From the NCBI RefSeq assembly GCF_016862635.1, contig NZ_BONI01000080.1:1-43518 (forward strand): a stretch of DNA of 43,518 bases. Direction: 5' to 3'. The first letter of the stretch is position 1. Each line of letters starts with the position of its first letter. The translations under genes were made by a program, and so were the position numbers. This document shows, in pieces, positions 26,173 through 34,289 of this stretch. The notes beneath the pieces were generated by a model, which did not search any database, had not been told where the DNA came from, and saw only the letters and a list, made by a program, of their open reading frames with translations. The stretch is from Catellatospora coxensis (GTDB lineage Bacteria; Actinomycetota; Actinomycetes; Mycobacteriales; Micromonosporaceae).

Positions 26173-27033
26173 TCAGTTCAGCACCGCGTTGACGATCAGG
26201 GTCGCGTTGTCCTCGTGCTTGGCGTACGCGTCGGGGAACGCCGAGATCTGCACCGACTGCGCGGCGCGGGTCAGCGACATGTTCTCCCAGCCGTCGATCT
26301 GCACGAGGCGGCGGTAGAACGCGCCGGCCGCGTACGACGGCTGCATGATCTCCTTGACGGAGCCCCAGCTGCCGCTGGCGCGCTGCTGGAACAGGCCGAT
26401 CGAGTCGTGGTCGGAACCGGTGCCCTGGTGCGGGTAGTTCAGCGACTCGGGCACGACATGGCTGGCCACGTTGTAGAGGCGGCTCTCCTGCATGGCGGTG
26501 GCCACGCCGACGATCATCGCCCACTTGGTCAGGCCCATGGACTGGGCCTTCTTGACGATCGCGGCGGCGTTGTCCATCTGCTGGCGGTCCATGCCGGCGA
26601 CCAGCTTCACGACCCGTACCACCGGCTTGGGCTTCGGCTTGGGTTTGGGTTTCGGCTTGGGCTTCGGCTTGACCGCGGGCGTGCCGGGCTTGGCGGCCCG
26701 CAGCTGCGGTAGACGGTGCAGCAGCGCGCTGCTGGTCACGTCGCCGGCGGCGAGCATGACGGGGGAGGCCACGGCGTTGCCGGGCAGCAGCCCGGCGGCG
26801 GTCGGCGGCTCGACGACGGCCGGGCGGCCGGCGCCGGACAGGATCGCGACGGCGCCGACTCCGGCGAGCGCGGCGGTGGTGAGCAGGGGGGCGAGCAGGC
26901 GTTGCGCCCGGGACCGCTCGCGGCGGTGCCGAGCCTGCCAGCCGTCGTCACGGCGGTGCCGGCCGGAGGCGGGGGTGCCTTCGGCGGTGGCGGTGCGTCG
27001 GTCTTGCTGATCACGGGGGGTATGCGGGGGCAT
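26173..27033 (-). CDS. Membrane-anchored lysozyme/transglycosylase-like surface protein
   Basis: 286 residues. A cytoplasmic Arg-rich segment precedes a membrane anchor (about 47-66), an Ala-rich linker and a strict Lys-Pro repeat (121-137) that could span the cell wall. The C-terminal domain has a lysozyme-like arrangement: WAMIVGVATAMQESRLYN with likely catalytic Glu183, DSIGLFQQRASGSWG and YRRLVQIDGWENMSLTRAAQ. This domain is common in actinobacterial secreted proteins thought to cleave peptidoglycan, but activity is inferred. A promoter with -10 TAATAT ends 6 bases before the ATG. No c-di-AMP riboswitch consensus is visible upstream. Confidence 0.8.
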   Translation of the reverse strand: MPPHTPRDQQDRRTATAEGTPASGRHRRDDGWQARHRRERSRAQRLLAPLLTTAALAGVGAVAILSGAGRPAVVEPPTAAGLLPGNAVASPVMLAAGDVTSSALLHRLPQLRAAKPGTPAVKPKPKPKPKPKPKPKPVVRVVKLVAGMDRQQMDNAAAIVKKAQSMGLTKWAMIVGVATAMQESRLYNVASHVVPESLNYPHQGTGSDHDSIGLFQQRASGSWGSVKEIMQPSYAAGAFYRRLVQIDGWENMSLTRAAQSVQISAFPDAYAKHEDNATLIVNAVLN

Positions 27034-27039
27034 TGGCCG

Positions 27040-27067
27040 ATATTAAGAAGGCATAAGCCCAGGTAAA
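27040..27067 (-). promoter_or_regulatory. Promoter of the lysozyme-like gene
   Basis: On the minus strand, TTTACC (27067-27062), 16 bases, then TAATAT (27045-27040). The ATG at 27033 follows after 6 bases, so the mRNA should be leaderless. The surrounding 27034-27160 is unusually AT-rich for this window. Confidence 0.6.
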
Positions 27068-27216
27068 AGGGGGTGCTATCAGATTTCTCCCAGAGTGGTG
27101 CTGATTTAGCCCGAATTGCTCGGACTTGTTCTCAAGATTGTTTCTGACCTGGGGTTTCATGAAGCCGTCTCGTAACCGCGTGGGCGGGCCTCCGCGGGGG
27201 TGCACGCGCCGGGCAC

Positions 27217-27222
27217 TAGCAT
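27217..27222 (+). promoter_or_regulatory. -10 box of the NUDIX-endonuclease V pair
   Basis: TAGCAT lies 7 bases before the GTG at 27230, another leaderless layout. Confidence 0.5.
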
Positions 27223-27229
27223 CGGCCGG

Positions 27230-27781
27230 GTGACACAGACCCTGCATGCCGACGCCGTACGCCTGCTGACCGGCTGGCGCCCGCCCGCCGACGCGGCGGC
27301 CGACTGGACCCAGACGATGGAGCTGCTGGAGCAGGGCCCCCGGGTGATGGGCAAGCCGCACCCCGACGGCCACGTCACCGCGAGCGCGATCATCGTCTCC
27401 CACGACCGCACCCGCATCCTGCTCTGCCTGCACGGCCGGCACGACATCTGGTGCCAGCTCGGCGGCCACCTCGAACCCGAGGACGGCGACCTCGCCGCGG
27501 CCGCTCTGCGCGAGGCCACCGAGGAGAGCGGCATCGCCGGGCTGGTCGTCGACCCGGTGCCGGTCGACGTCGACGTGCACCACGTGAACTGCGCGGGCAG
27601 CCTCAACCGGCACCACGACGTGATCTTCCTGGTGCACGCGCCCGCGGACGCGGTGGCGCAGGTCAGCGAGGAGTCGCACGAGCTCGGCTGGTTCCCCCCG
27701 GACGCGCTGCCCAGCCCGCTGGGCACCGACACCGCGCGCGTGGTGCGCAACGCCATGGCCCGGCTGGGCTGGGCCACGTGA
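27230..27781 (+). CDS. NUDIX hydrolase
   Basis: 183 residues from GTG 27230. The NUDIX box is GGHLEPEDGDLAAAALREATEES, given here in part, with the REATEE core intact; it coordinates Mg2+ for cleavage of a nucleoside diphosphate linked to another moiety. The sequence around it (DIWCQLGGHLE and VHHVNCAGSLNRHHDVIFLV) resembles the larger family annotated simply as NUDIX, with no specific substrate. The open frame extends 10 codons upstream without support. The stop overlaps the endonuclease V start (GTGA), suggesting the pair removes damaged nucleotides and repairs deaminated DNA. Confidence 0.88.
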   Translation: MTQTLHADAVRLLTGWRPPADAAADWTQTMELLEQGPRVMGKPHPDGHVTASAIIVSHDRTRILLCLHGRHDIWCQLGGHLEPEDGDLAAAALREATEESGIAGLVVDPVPVDVDVHHVNCAGSLNRHHDVIFLVHAPADAVAQVSEESHELGWFPPDALPSPLGTDTARVVRNAMARLGWAT

Positions 27782-28548
27782 GGGTGCCGCACGAGCCCTG
27801 GCCGGCCGACGAGGCCGAGGCGCTGCGCCAGCAGCTCGCCCTGCGCGAGCGGGTCGAGCCGGCCGGGCCGCCCCCGGTCGTGCGGACCGCGGCCGGGCTG
27901 GACGTGTCGTACGACGGGGAGACCGGGCGGGCCGTGGCCGCCGTCGTCGTGCTGGACGTGGCCACGCTGGCCGTCGTCGAGGCGGTCACCGCGGCCGGGG
28001 CGGTGAGCTTCCCGTACGTGCCGGGCCTGCTGGCGTTCCGGGAGCTGCCCACGCTGGTCGACGCGCTGGAGCGGCTCACGGTCACCCCGGACGTGCTGGT
28101 GTGCGACGGCTACGGGGTGGCGCATCCGCGCCGCTTCGGGCTGGCCTGCCACGTCGGCGTGCTCACCGGGCTGCCCGCGTTCGGGGTGGCCAAGACGCCG
28201 TTCATGGGCGCCGGTGGTGAGTCGTCTGCGTCCCGCCGTTCAGGCGGGGCGCAAGGGGTCGCCACTGGCGAAGCGCACGCCGAACCCGGGCCGGGCCGGG
28301 GCGACTGGTCGCCGCTGACCGAGGACGGCGCGGTGCTGGGGCGGGTGCTGCGTACCCAGCCGAAGGTCAAGCCGGTGTTCGTGTCCGTCGGGCACCGTAT
28401 GGATCTCGACACGGCCACGGCGCTGACGCTGGCGCTGTCGCCGCGCTTCCGGCTGCCGGAGACCACCCGGCACGCCGACCAGCTCTCCCGCCGCCTGCTC
28501 GGCGGGCTGCCGGCCGGCGGCGGCCACGCCGCTCCCGCGGTGGCGTGA
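27778..28548 (+). CDS. nfi: Endonuclease V with an in-frame insertion
   Basis: 256 residues. It cuts DNA (or RNA) one nucleotide 3' of deoxyinosine. Catalytic acids align with the E. coli set: Asp42 (GLDVSYD), Glu89 (LAFRELP), Asp110 (VCDGYGVAHPRRFGLACHVG). C-terminal VSVGHRMDLDTA is also present. Between GVAKTPFMG and GDWSPL sits a roughly 30-residue Gly/Ser/Arg-rich stretch (residues 145-174, bases 28210-28299) that the family normally lacks; its DNA contains two hairpins. The GTG start lies in a GTGA overlap with the NUDIX gene. Confidence 0.88.
   Translation: MRVPHEPWPADEAEALRQQLALRERVEPAGPPPVVRTAAGLDVSYDGETGRAVAAVVVLDVATLAVVEAVTAAGAVSFPYVPGLLAFRELPTLVDALERLTVTPDVLVCDGYGVAHPRRFGLACHVGVLTGLPAFGVAKTPFMGAGGESSASRRSGGAQGVATGEAHAEPGPGRGDWSPLTEDGAVLGRVLRTQPKVKPVFVSVGHRMDLDTATALTLALSPRFRLPETTRHADQLSRRLLGGLPAGGGHAAPAVA
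28227..28271. repeat. Two adjacent hairpins within the endonuclease V insertion
   Basis: 28227-28253 is an 11-bp stem (one G-T pair) with loop GTTCA, and 28259-28271 is TCGCCA-C-TGGCGA. The double-hairpin layout resembles REP-type palindromic elements and coincides with the extra residues in the protein. Confidence 0.65.
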
Positions 28549-28553
28549 CGCGG

Positions 28554-28577
28554 CTCACCGCCGTCGGGCGCGGTGAG
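28554..28577 (+). terminator. Hairpin after endonuclease V
   Basis: CTCACCGC (28554-28561) and GCGGTGAG (28570-28577) form a perfect 8-bp stem, 5 bases after the stop. Confidence 0.55.
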
Positions 28578-28776
28578 TCCCTCGTCACCGGGGTGGCCGT
28601 CCCGGAGCACGCCGGCGCTGCCGGAACGGCCGGGTTCGGGCAGGTCGGCGTGTGACAGGCGGGCCGGTTGTGGCCGGCGGGACGTGTTCTGCGCCGCCTG
28701 GAGGCCCTCTGCCTGATCGGCGTCCGGACGGACCGGGCAGAATGGGAGCATCAAACCTAGGGGCGGAGGATGGGTC

Positions 28777-29445
28777 GTGGCTGAGTTGCGCTGCGTGGTC
28801 GCGGTGGACGGGCCCTCGGGCTCGGGCAAGTCGACGGTGTCGCGCCGGCTGGCGCAGCGCCTGGACGCACGCTACCTCGACACGGGCGCGATGTACCGGG
28901 CGCTGACCTGGGCCGTGCTGCAGGCGGGCGTGGACCTCACCGACCCCGACGGCATCGCCAAGGTGGCCGTCGACTGCGAGCTGATCATCACGACCGACCC
29001 CGAGCGGCCGTCGATCAGCGTGAACGGCGAGAACGTGGACGGCCCGATCCGCGGCGGCGAGGTCACCTCCGCCGTCTCCGCGGTGTCGGCGGTGCCGTTC
29101 GTCCGGCAGGTGCTCACCGCCCGCCAGCGCGCGATCATCGACGAGTCGGCGCGGATCGTGGTCGAGGGCCGGGACATCGGCACCGTGGTCGCCCCCGACG
29201 CCGACCTCAAGGTCTTCCTGACCGCCTCCTCCGCCGAGCGGGCGCGCCGGCGCAGTGCCGAGAACGCCGTCGACCACGCTGCGACCGAGGCCGACCTGGC
29301 CCGTCGTGATCACCTGGACTCCACCCGCAAGGTCAACCCGTTGCAGCAGGCCGCCGACGCGGTGGTGCTCGACTCGACCGAGCTGGGCATCGATGAGGTC
29401 GTCAGCGAGCTGCACCGGCTGCTGACGGCAAGGAAGGCAGTATGA
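28777..29445 (+). CDS. cmk: Cytidylate kinase
   Basis: 222 residues, typical of the family. It phosphorylates CMP and dCMP. The P-loop is GPSGSGKST (12-20); the NMP-binding part shows YLDTGAMYRALTW and VVEGRDIGTVVAPDADLKVFL, with the lid in ERARRRSAE. GTG 28777 has GGAGGA (28765-28770) at 6-base spacing. The stop lies in an ATGA overlap with a 27-codon ORF that leads into der. The preceding 228 bases hold the endonuclease V hairpin; no clear promoter is seen. Confidence 0.96.
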   Translation: MAELRCVVAVDGPSGSGKSTVSRRLAQRLDARYLDTGAMYRALTWAVLQAGVDLTDPDGIAKVAVDCELIITTDPERPSISVNGENVDGPIRGGEVTSAVSAVSAVPFVRQVLTARQRAIIDESARIVVEGRDIGTVVAPDADLKVFLTASSAERARRRSAENAVDHAATEADLARRDHLDSTRKVNPLQQAADAVVLDSTELGIDEVVSELHRLLTARKAV

Positions 29446-29525
29446 ACGAGCGCAGCGAGCGAATCATGGGCGCAGTGCTCATGGTTGCTCATGACGGTTG
29501 TGAGCGAAGCGAGGAACCGGCATGA
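29442..29525 (+). CDS. 27-codon ORF coupling cmk to der
   Basis: It starts at ATG 29442 inside the cmk stop (ATGA) and stops at TGA 29523-29525 inside the der start (ATGA). Each junction has a Shine-Dalgarno-like sequence: AGGAAGG at 29431-29437 and GAGGA at 29511-29515. The peptide begins [20 protein letters not shown]; a second ERSEE near its end reflects a DNA repeat, GAGCGCAGCGAG (29448-29459) and GAGCGAAGCGAG (29502-29513). The peptide could be a translation relay with no function of its own, or the relic of an inserted repeat. Confidence 0.5.
   Translation: MNERSERIMGAVLMVAHDGCERSEEPA
29448..29513. repeat. Repeat element between cmk and der
   Basis: GAGCGCAGCGAG (29448-29459) is repeated as GAGCGAAGCGAG (29502-29513), and GCTCATG occurs at 29477-29483 and 29487-29493. 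I recall similar GAGCGNAGCGAG sequences beside genes in other high-GC actinobacteria, but have no search to confirm it. Confidence 0.5.
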
Positions 29526-30946
29526 GCAACACTGAATGGACCGAGCTGGAGGTCGTCGACCAGCCGACGCCGGAGGCAGCTCCGGTCACGCCTGTGGTCA
29601 CGCCGCAGCCGGTCCTGGCGGTGGTGGGCCGCCCCAACGTGGGCAAGTCCACCCTCGTCAACCGCATCATCGGCCGCCGCCAGGCGGTGGTCGAGGACAT
29701 CCCCGGCGTGACCCGCGACCGGGTGGCGTACGACGCGACGTGGTCGGGCCGCAAGTTCACCGTCGTGGACACCGGCGGCTGGGAGCCCGACGCCAAGGAC
29801 CGGGCCGCGGCGATCGCCGCGCAGGCCGAGGCCGCCATCGCCGCCGCCGACGTGGTGCTGTTCGTGGTCGACTCGTCCATCGGCGCGACCGACGAGGACG
29901 CCGCCGCGGTGAAGATGCTGCGCCGCAGCTCCAAGCCGGTGCTGCTGGTGGCGAACAAGGCCGACAACCAGAACATGGAGTACGAGACGCACGCCCTGTG
30001 GTCGCTCGGGCTGGGCCAGCCGTGGCCCGTCTCGGCGCTGCACGGCCGCGGCTCGGGTGACCTGCTCGACGCGGTGCTGGACGCGTTCCCGACGCAGGCT
30101 CCGCTGGAGGACCACGTGCCCGGCCCGCGCGGCCCGCGCCGCGTGGCGCTGGTCGGCCGGCCCAACGTCGGCAAGTCCAGCCTGCTCAACCGGCTCGCCC
30201 GCGAGGAGCGCTCGGTCGTCGACTCGGTCGCCGGCACCACCGTCGACCCGGTCGACACCCTGGTCGTCATCGGCGGCCAGACCTGGCAGTTCGTCGACAC
30301 CGCCGGCCTGCGCAAGCGCGTCGGCAAGGCCAGCGGCACCGAGTACTTCGCCTCCCTGCGCACCGCCGCCGCGATCGAGACCTCCGAGGTCACGGTCGTG
30401 CTGCTGGACGCGAGCGAGGTCATCAGCGAGCAGGACCAGCGCCTGCTGTCGATGGTGTCGGAGGCCGGCCGCGGCGTGGTGCTCGCCTTCAACAAGTGGG
30501 ACCTGGTCGACGCCGACCGGCGGCACTACCTGGACAAGGAGATCGACCGGGAGCTCAAGCGCATCCCGTGGGCGCTGCGCGTCAACATCTCCGCGCTGAC
30601 CGGCCGTGCCGTCGAGAAGCTGGCTCCGGCGCTGCGTACGGCGCTGGCGAGCTGGGAGAAGCGCATCCCGACCGGGCAGCTCAACCAGTGGCTGACCGCG
30701 CTGGTGCAGGCGACCCCGCACCCGGTGCGCGGCGGCCGGGCCCCGCGCATCCTGTTCGCCACCCAGCCCAGCGTGTCTCCGCCGAAGTTCGTGCTGTTCA
30801 CGACGCAGCCGCTGGACCCGGGCTATGTCCGGTTCGTGGAGCGCAAGCTGCGTGAGGAGTTCGGCTTCGAGGGCAGCCCGATCGACATCGCGGTCAAGCC
30901 CCGCAAGGAGAAGGGCCCCGGCGGCCGCGGCAGGACCCACGGCTGA
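29522..30946 (+). CDS. der: Ribosome biogenesis GTPase Der (EngA)
   Basis: 474 residues with two tandem GTPase domains, each starting GRPNVGKS (36-43 and about 211-218), with DTGGW and DTAGL as G3 and NKADN and NKWDL as G4 motifs. A KH-like domain follows ([20 protein letters not shown]). It assists assembly of the 50S subunit. The N-terminal 30 residues are a variable extension. Translation probably depends on the upstream 27-codon ORF. A strong terminator begins 9 bases after the stop. Confidence 0.97.
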   Translation: MSNTEWTELEVVDQPTPEAAPVTPVVTPQPVLAVVGRPNVGKSTLVNRIIGRRQAVVEDIPGVTRDRVAYDATWSGRKFTVVDTGGWEPDAKDRAAAIAAQAEAAIAAADVVLFVVDSSIGATDEDAAAVKMLRRSSKPVLLVANKADNQNMEYETHALWSLGLGQPWPVSALHGRGSGDLLDAVLDAFPTQAPLEDHVPGPRGPRRVALVGRPNVGKSSLLNRLAREERSVVDSVAGTTVDPVDTLVVIGGQTWQFVDTAGLRKRVGKASGTEYFASLRTAAAIETSEVTVVLLDASEVISEQDQRLLSMVSEAGRGVVLAFNKWDLVDADRRHYLDKEIDRELKRIPWALRVNISALTGRAVEKLAPALRTALASWEKRIPTGQLNQWLTALVQATPHPVRGGRAPRILFATQPSVSPPKFVLFTTQPLDPGYVRFVERKLREEFGFEGSPIDIAVKPRKEKGPGGRGRTHG

Positions 30947-30954
30947 CCGTCCAC

Positions 30955-30990
30955 GAAGCTCCGCCCGCCGTCCCGGCGCGGCGGAGCTTC
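30955..30990 (+). terminator. Hairpin terminator after der
   Basis: GAAGCTCCGCC (30955-30965) pairs with GGCGGAGCTTC (30980-30990), and the stem continues through a C-C mismatch into GCCG/GGCG with a 4-base loop. It begins 9 bases after the stop. Confidence 0.85.
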
Positions 30991-31104
30991 GCCGTATCCG
31001 GCGGGGACGGCTGATCGCGGCTGGTCCACCGGCCGCGCCCGGTCCACACCGGACGGGGGCGGCGCGGCCCACGCGGCGATCGTGGGCAGACGGACCTGCG
31101 GACG

Positions 31105-31117
31105 GTACTGTCAGTAC
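31105..31117. promoter_or_regulatory. Palindrome overlapping the -10 of the polyketide synthase gene
   Basis: GTACTG-T-CAGTAC is a perfect inverted repeat ending at the base before the ATG (31118). The -10 TACTGT (31106-31111) lies inside it, 6 bases before the ATG, so mRNA should be leaderless and a bound regulator would cover both -10 and start site. Confidence 0.5.
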
Positions 31118-32200
31118 ATGATTCACATCGATGAGTCTTCCCCGCAGGTGGCGGCGGTGCGGCTGGCGTTCCCGGCGCACCGGTACCGCCAGGAGGAGAT
31201 CGTCGCCGAGTTCACCGCGATGTGCCTGCCCGGCGAGCATCCCGGGCGGGAGGTGTTCGCCCGGTTCGGACGGACCACCGGTGTGCAGACCCGCCACCTG
31301 GCGCTGCCGCTGGACCAGTACGCCGGGCTGACCGGGTTCACCCAGGCCAACGACGCGTTCATCGAGGTGGCCCAGGAACTGGGCGAGGCCGCGCTGCGGG
31401 CGGCGCTGGACGCGGCCGGGGTGCGGCCCGACGAGGTCGATCTGGTCGCGACCACCAGCGTCACCGGGCTGGCCGTGCCGTCATTGGACGCCCGGCTGGC
31501 GGCGCGGGTCGGCCTGCGGCCGGACGTCAAGCGGCTGCCACTGTTCGGGCTGGGCTGCGTGGCCGGCGCGGCGGGGGTGGCCCGGCTGCACGACTACCTG
31601 CGCGCCTTCCCGGACCAGGTGGCGGTGCTGCTGGCGGTCGAGCTGTGCTCGCTGACCGTGCAGCAGGAGGACACCACGCCCGCGAACCTGGTCGCCTCCA
31701 GCCTGTTCGGCGACGGCGCGGCCGCGGTGGTGCTGCTCGGCGGCCGCCGAGCCGTCCCGGCGCCGGGACGGCCGCGGGTGCTGGCCACCCGCAGCCGCCT
31801 CTACCCGGACACCGAGCAGGTGATGGGCTGGCGGATCGGCTCCAGCGGCTTCCGGATCGTGCTGTCCAACGAGGTCGCCCCGATCGCCGAGCGTTTCCTC
31901 GGCGGCGACGTGCGCGGCTTCCTGACCGACCACGGCCTGGACTCCGCCGACATCGCGACGTGGATCTGCCATCCCGGCGGGCCGAAGGTCATCGACACCA
32001 TCGAGAAGGTGCTCGGCCTGCCCGGCGACGCGCTCATGCCGACCCGGCGCTCGCTGGCCGGGCGGGGCAACCTGTCGTCGGTGTCGGTGCTGGACGTGCT
32101 GCACGAGGCGATGGCCGGCCCGCCAGGCGAAGACCAGCCCGGACTCATGATCGCCATGGGGCCGGGGTTCTGCTCCGAACTCGTCCTGCTGAGGTGGTGA
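31118..32200 (+). CDS. Type III polyketide synthase
   Basis: 360 residues of the chalcone/stilbene synthase superfamily, with catalytic Cys147 (GLGCVAGAAG), His285 (CHPGGPKV) and Asn318 (GRGNLSSVSV). It extends an acyl starter with malonyl-type units and cyclises the product. Together with the following ICMT-like methyltransferase and flavoprotein, the gene order matches srsABC of Streptomyces griseus, which makes alkylresorcinol-derived phenolic lipids; the same product class is inferred. The methyltransferase starts 4 bases after the stop. Confidence 0.93.
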   Translation: MIHIDESSPQVAAVRLAFPAHRYRQEEIVAEFTAMCLPGEHPGREVFARFGRTTGVQTRHLALPLDQYAGLTGFTQANDAFIEVAQELGEAALRAALDAAGVRPDEVDLVATTSVTGLAVPSLDARLAARVGLRPDVKRLPLFGLGCVAGAAGVARLHDYLRAFPDQVAVLLAVELCSLTVQQEDTTPANLVASSLFGDGAAAVVLLGGRRAVPAPGRPRVLATRSRLYPDTEQVMGWRIGSSGFRIVLSNEVAPIAERFLGGDVRGFLTDHGLDSADIATWICHPGGPKVIDTIEKVLGLPGDALMPTRRSLAGRGNLSSVSVLDVLHEAMAGPPGEDQPGLMIAMGPGFCSELVLLRW

Positions 32201-32204
32201 CAGC

Positions 32205-32717
32205 GTGCCCGCGTACACCCTGCTGATCCTGGCGGTGGCCGCCGAACGGCTGGTGGAGCTGGTGGTGTCCAAGCGTCACGCGGCCTGGGCGCTGGCCAAC
32301 GGCGGCCGCGAGTACGGCCGGAGCCACTACCCGTACATGGTGGCCCTGCACACCGCGCTGCTGGCCGGGTGCCTGGCCGAGGTGTGGCTGCTGGACCGGC
32401 CGTTCCTGCCCGTGCTCGGCTGGACCATGCTGGCCCTGGTCGCGGCGAGCCAGGCGCTGCGCTGGTGGTGCGTGACGACCCTGGGCCGCCGCTGGAACAC
32501 CCTGGTCATCGTGGTCCCCGGCCTGCCGCTGGTCGACCGCGGCCCCTACCGCTGGCTCAAACACCCCAACTACCTGGCCGTCGTCGTCGAAGGCTTCGCC
32601 CTGCCCCTGGTCCACACCGCCTGGCTCACCGCCCTCACCTTCACCGTGCTCAACTTCGCCATGCTGGCCGTCCGCATCCGCGTGGAGAACACCGCCCTCG
32701 CCGAAGCCACCGCGTGA
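32205..32717 (+). CDS. Isoprenylcysteine carboxyl methyltransferase-like membrane enzyme
   Basis: 170 residues with about four membrane helices and the ICMT signature GPYRWLKHPNYLAVVVEG, which binds SAM. SrsB-type members methylate the phenolic lipid made by the neighbouring type III PKS rather than prenylated proteins. The GTG start is 4 bases after the PKS stop, and the TGA overlaps the flavoprotein GTG (GTGA), so all three are one operon. Confidence 0.88.
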   Translation: MPAYTLLILAVAAERLVELVVSKRHAAWALANGGREYGRSHYPYMVALHTALLAGCLAEVWLLDRPFLPVLGWTMLALVAASQALRWWCVTTLGRRWNTLVIVVPGLPLVDRGPYRWLKHPNYLAVVVEGFALPLVHTAWLTALTFTVLNFAMLAVRIRVENTALAEATA

Positions 32718-33754
32718 GGCCGGCGGGCTTCGACGCCGATCTGCTGGTCGCCGGGGGTGGGCCGGCGGGGCTGGCCACGGCGCTGCTGGCGCGGCGGGCG
32801 GGGCTGTCGGTGGTGGTGGTCGAGCCGCGCGCCGATCCGATCGACAAGGCCTGCGGGGAGGGGCTGATGCCCGGTGGGCTGGCCCGGCTGCTGGCGCTGG
32901 GCGTCGACCCGGCGGGGGTGCCGTTCCACGGCATCGCCTACCGGGCGGGGCGGCGGTCGGCCCACGCCCGCTTCGCGGCCGGGCCGGGCCGCGGGGTCCG
33001 GCGCACCACGCTCCAGGCGGCGCTGCGCGAGCGTGCCGCGTCGGCCGGGATCGAGTGGTCGTGCGGGCGCGTCGCCGGGTTGCGGCAGGACGCCCACGGC
33101 GTCGAAGCGGCGGGAGTACGCGCGCGCTGGCTGGTCGGCGCCGACGGACTGCACTCGCGGGTACGCCGGGAGGCGGGCATCGCCTCGGCGGCGGGCACCC
33201 CGGCGCGGTTCGGGCAGCGCCGGCACTACGCCGTCGCGCCCTGGTCGGACCTGGTCGAGGTGTGGTGGTCCGCGCACGCCGAGGCGTACGTGACCCCGGT
33301 CGCGCCCGACCTGGTCGGCGTCGCGATCCTGCACCGCCGGGCCGGGCTGGGCTACGAGGCGCTGCTCGAGGGGTTCCCCGAGCTGAAGGCGCGGCTCGGC
33401 GGCGCGGGACCGGCCGGGCCGGTGCGCGGGGCGGGCCCGCTGCGCCGCACCGTGCGGGCCCGGGTCCGGGGCCGGGTGCTGCTGGTCGGCGACGCCGCCG
33501 GCTACGAGGACGCGCTGACCGGCGAAGGCGTCAGCCTGGCCCTGGACCAGGCCGAGGCGGCGGTGTCCGCGCTGGTCAGCGGCGACCTCGCCGGGTACGA
33601 GGCGCAGTGGCGACGGCGTACCCGCACCTACCGCCTGCTCACCCGGGGCCTGGTGCTGCTCACCGCCGCCCGGCCGGTGCGCGGCGCGGTCGTGCCGCTC
33701 TGCGTCGCGGTCCCGCCGCTGTTCCGCGGCGCGGTGAACGTGCTGGCGGGATAG
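32714..33754 (+). CDS. FAD-dependent oxidoreductase (SrsC / geranylgeranyl-reductase-like)
   Basis: 346 residues. N-terminal ADLLVAGGGPAGLATALLAR binds FAD, CGEGLMPGGLARL is typical of the geranylgeranyl reductase/FixC-like branch of flavoprotein monooxygenases, and GRVLLVGDAAGYEDALTGEG is the second FAD motif. In an srsABC-type cluster it would hydroxylate the resorcinol ring to give a quinol or quinone (inference). The GTGA overlap fixes the start at 32714; the open frame continues upstream within the methyltransferase gene as an artefact. Confidence 0.87.
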   Translation: MRPAGFDADLLVAGGGPAGLATALLARRAGLSVVVVEPRADPIDKACGEGLMPGGLARLLALGVDPAGVPFHGIAYRAGRRSAHARFAAGPGRGVRRTTLQAALRERAASAGIEWSCGRVAGLRQDAHGVEAAGVRARWLVGADGLHSRVRREAGIASAAGTPARFGQRRHYAVAPWSDLVEVWWSAHAEAYVTPVAPDLVGVAILHRRAGLGYEALLEGFPELKARLGGAGPAGPVRGAGPLRRTVRARVRGRVLLVGDAAGYEDALTGEGVSLALDQAEAAVSALVSGDLAGYEAQWRRRTRTYRLLTRGLVLLTAARPVRGAVVPLCVAVPPLFRGAVNVLAG

Positions 33755-33801
33755 GCGTCAGATCACGGTGTCGCGTCCGTGGCGCGGGCCGCGCCCTCGG
33801 A

Positions 33802-33807
33802 TACGGT
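33802..33807 (+). promoter_or_regulatory. -10 box of mscL
   Basis: TACGGT lies 7 bases before the ATG at 33815, with no ribosome site between, indicating leaderless mscL mRNA. Confidence 0.45.
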
Positions 33808-33814
33808 GTGGGAC

Positions 33815-34246
33815 ATGCTGAACGGCTTCAAGAACTTCATCATGCGCGGCAACGTCGTCGACCTGGCGGTCGGTGTGGTCATCGGTGCGGCGTTCACCGG
33901 TCTGGTCAACGCTTTCACAGCCTCGTTCCTGACCCCGGTGATCAACTTCATCGGCGCTCCGGACAAGGCCACCGGCCTGTCGGTGCCGCTGGGCAAGGGC
34001 GTGCTCGACTTCGGGGCGTTCCTGAGCGCGGTGATCACCTTCGTGATGACCGCCGCCGTGCTGTACTTCCTGGTCGTGCTGCCGATGAACAAGCTGGCCG
34101 AGCGGCGCAACAAGGGCAAGGAGCCCGAGCCCGCGCCGGTGACCGAGGACATCCGCCTGCTCACCGAGATCCGCGACGCGCTGGTCGCCGCCCGGGTGCC
34201 CGCCCAGGCCGCCCGCCAGGAGAGCGAGCACTCGGCCGACCGCTGA
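33815..34246 (+). CDS. mscL: Large-conductance mechanosensitive channel
   Basis: 143 residues from ATG 33815 (MLNGFKNFIMRGNVVDLAVG), the standard MscL N-terminus; 12 further upstream codons are open but unsupported. Two membrane helices (about 15-43 and 67-92) flank a periplasmic loop, and the C-terminal helix bundle ends in a charged tail. It forms a homopentamer that opens under osmotic downshock. It converges with the kinase gene across a shared hairpin. Confidence 0.95.
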   Translation: MLNGFKNFIMRGNVVDLAVGVVIGAAFTGLVNAFTASFLTPVINFIGAPDKATGLSVPLGKGVLDFGAFLSAVITFVMTAAVLYFLVVLPMNKLAERRNKGKEPEPAPVTEDIRLLTEIRDALVAARVPAQAARQESEHSADR

Positions 34247-34252
34247 GCCTCG

Positions 34253-34279
34253 CGGCGGGCGGCGCCACGCCGCCCGCCG
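34253..34279. terminator. Bidirectional terminator between mscL and the kinase gene
   Basis: A perfect 12-bp GC stem (34253-34264 with 34268-34279), loop CCA, in the 43 bases between converging stop codons. Confidence 0.75.
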
Positions 34280-34289
34280 TCACCCGCGG

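Noticed and set aside
27034-27180. c-di-AMP (ydaO/yuaA) riboswitch before the lysozyme-like gene
   Set aside because: Such genes often carry it in actinobacteria, but I could not find the conserved motifs, and the -10 ends 6 bases before the ATG, leaving no leader.
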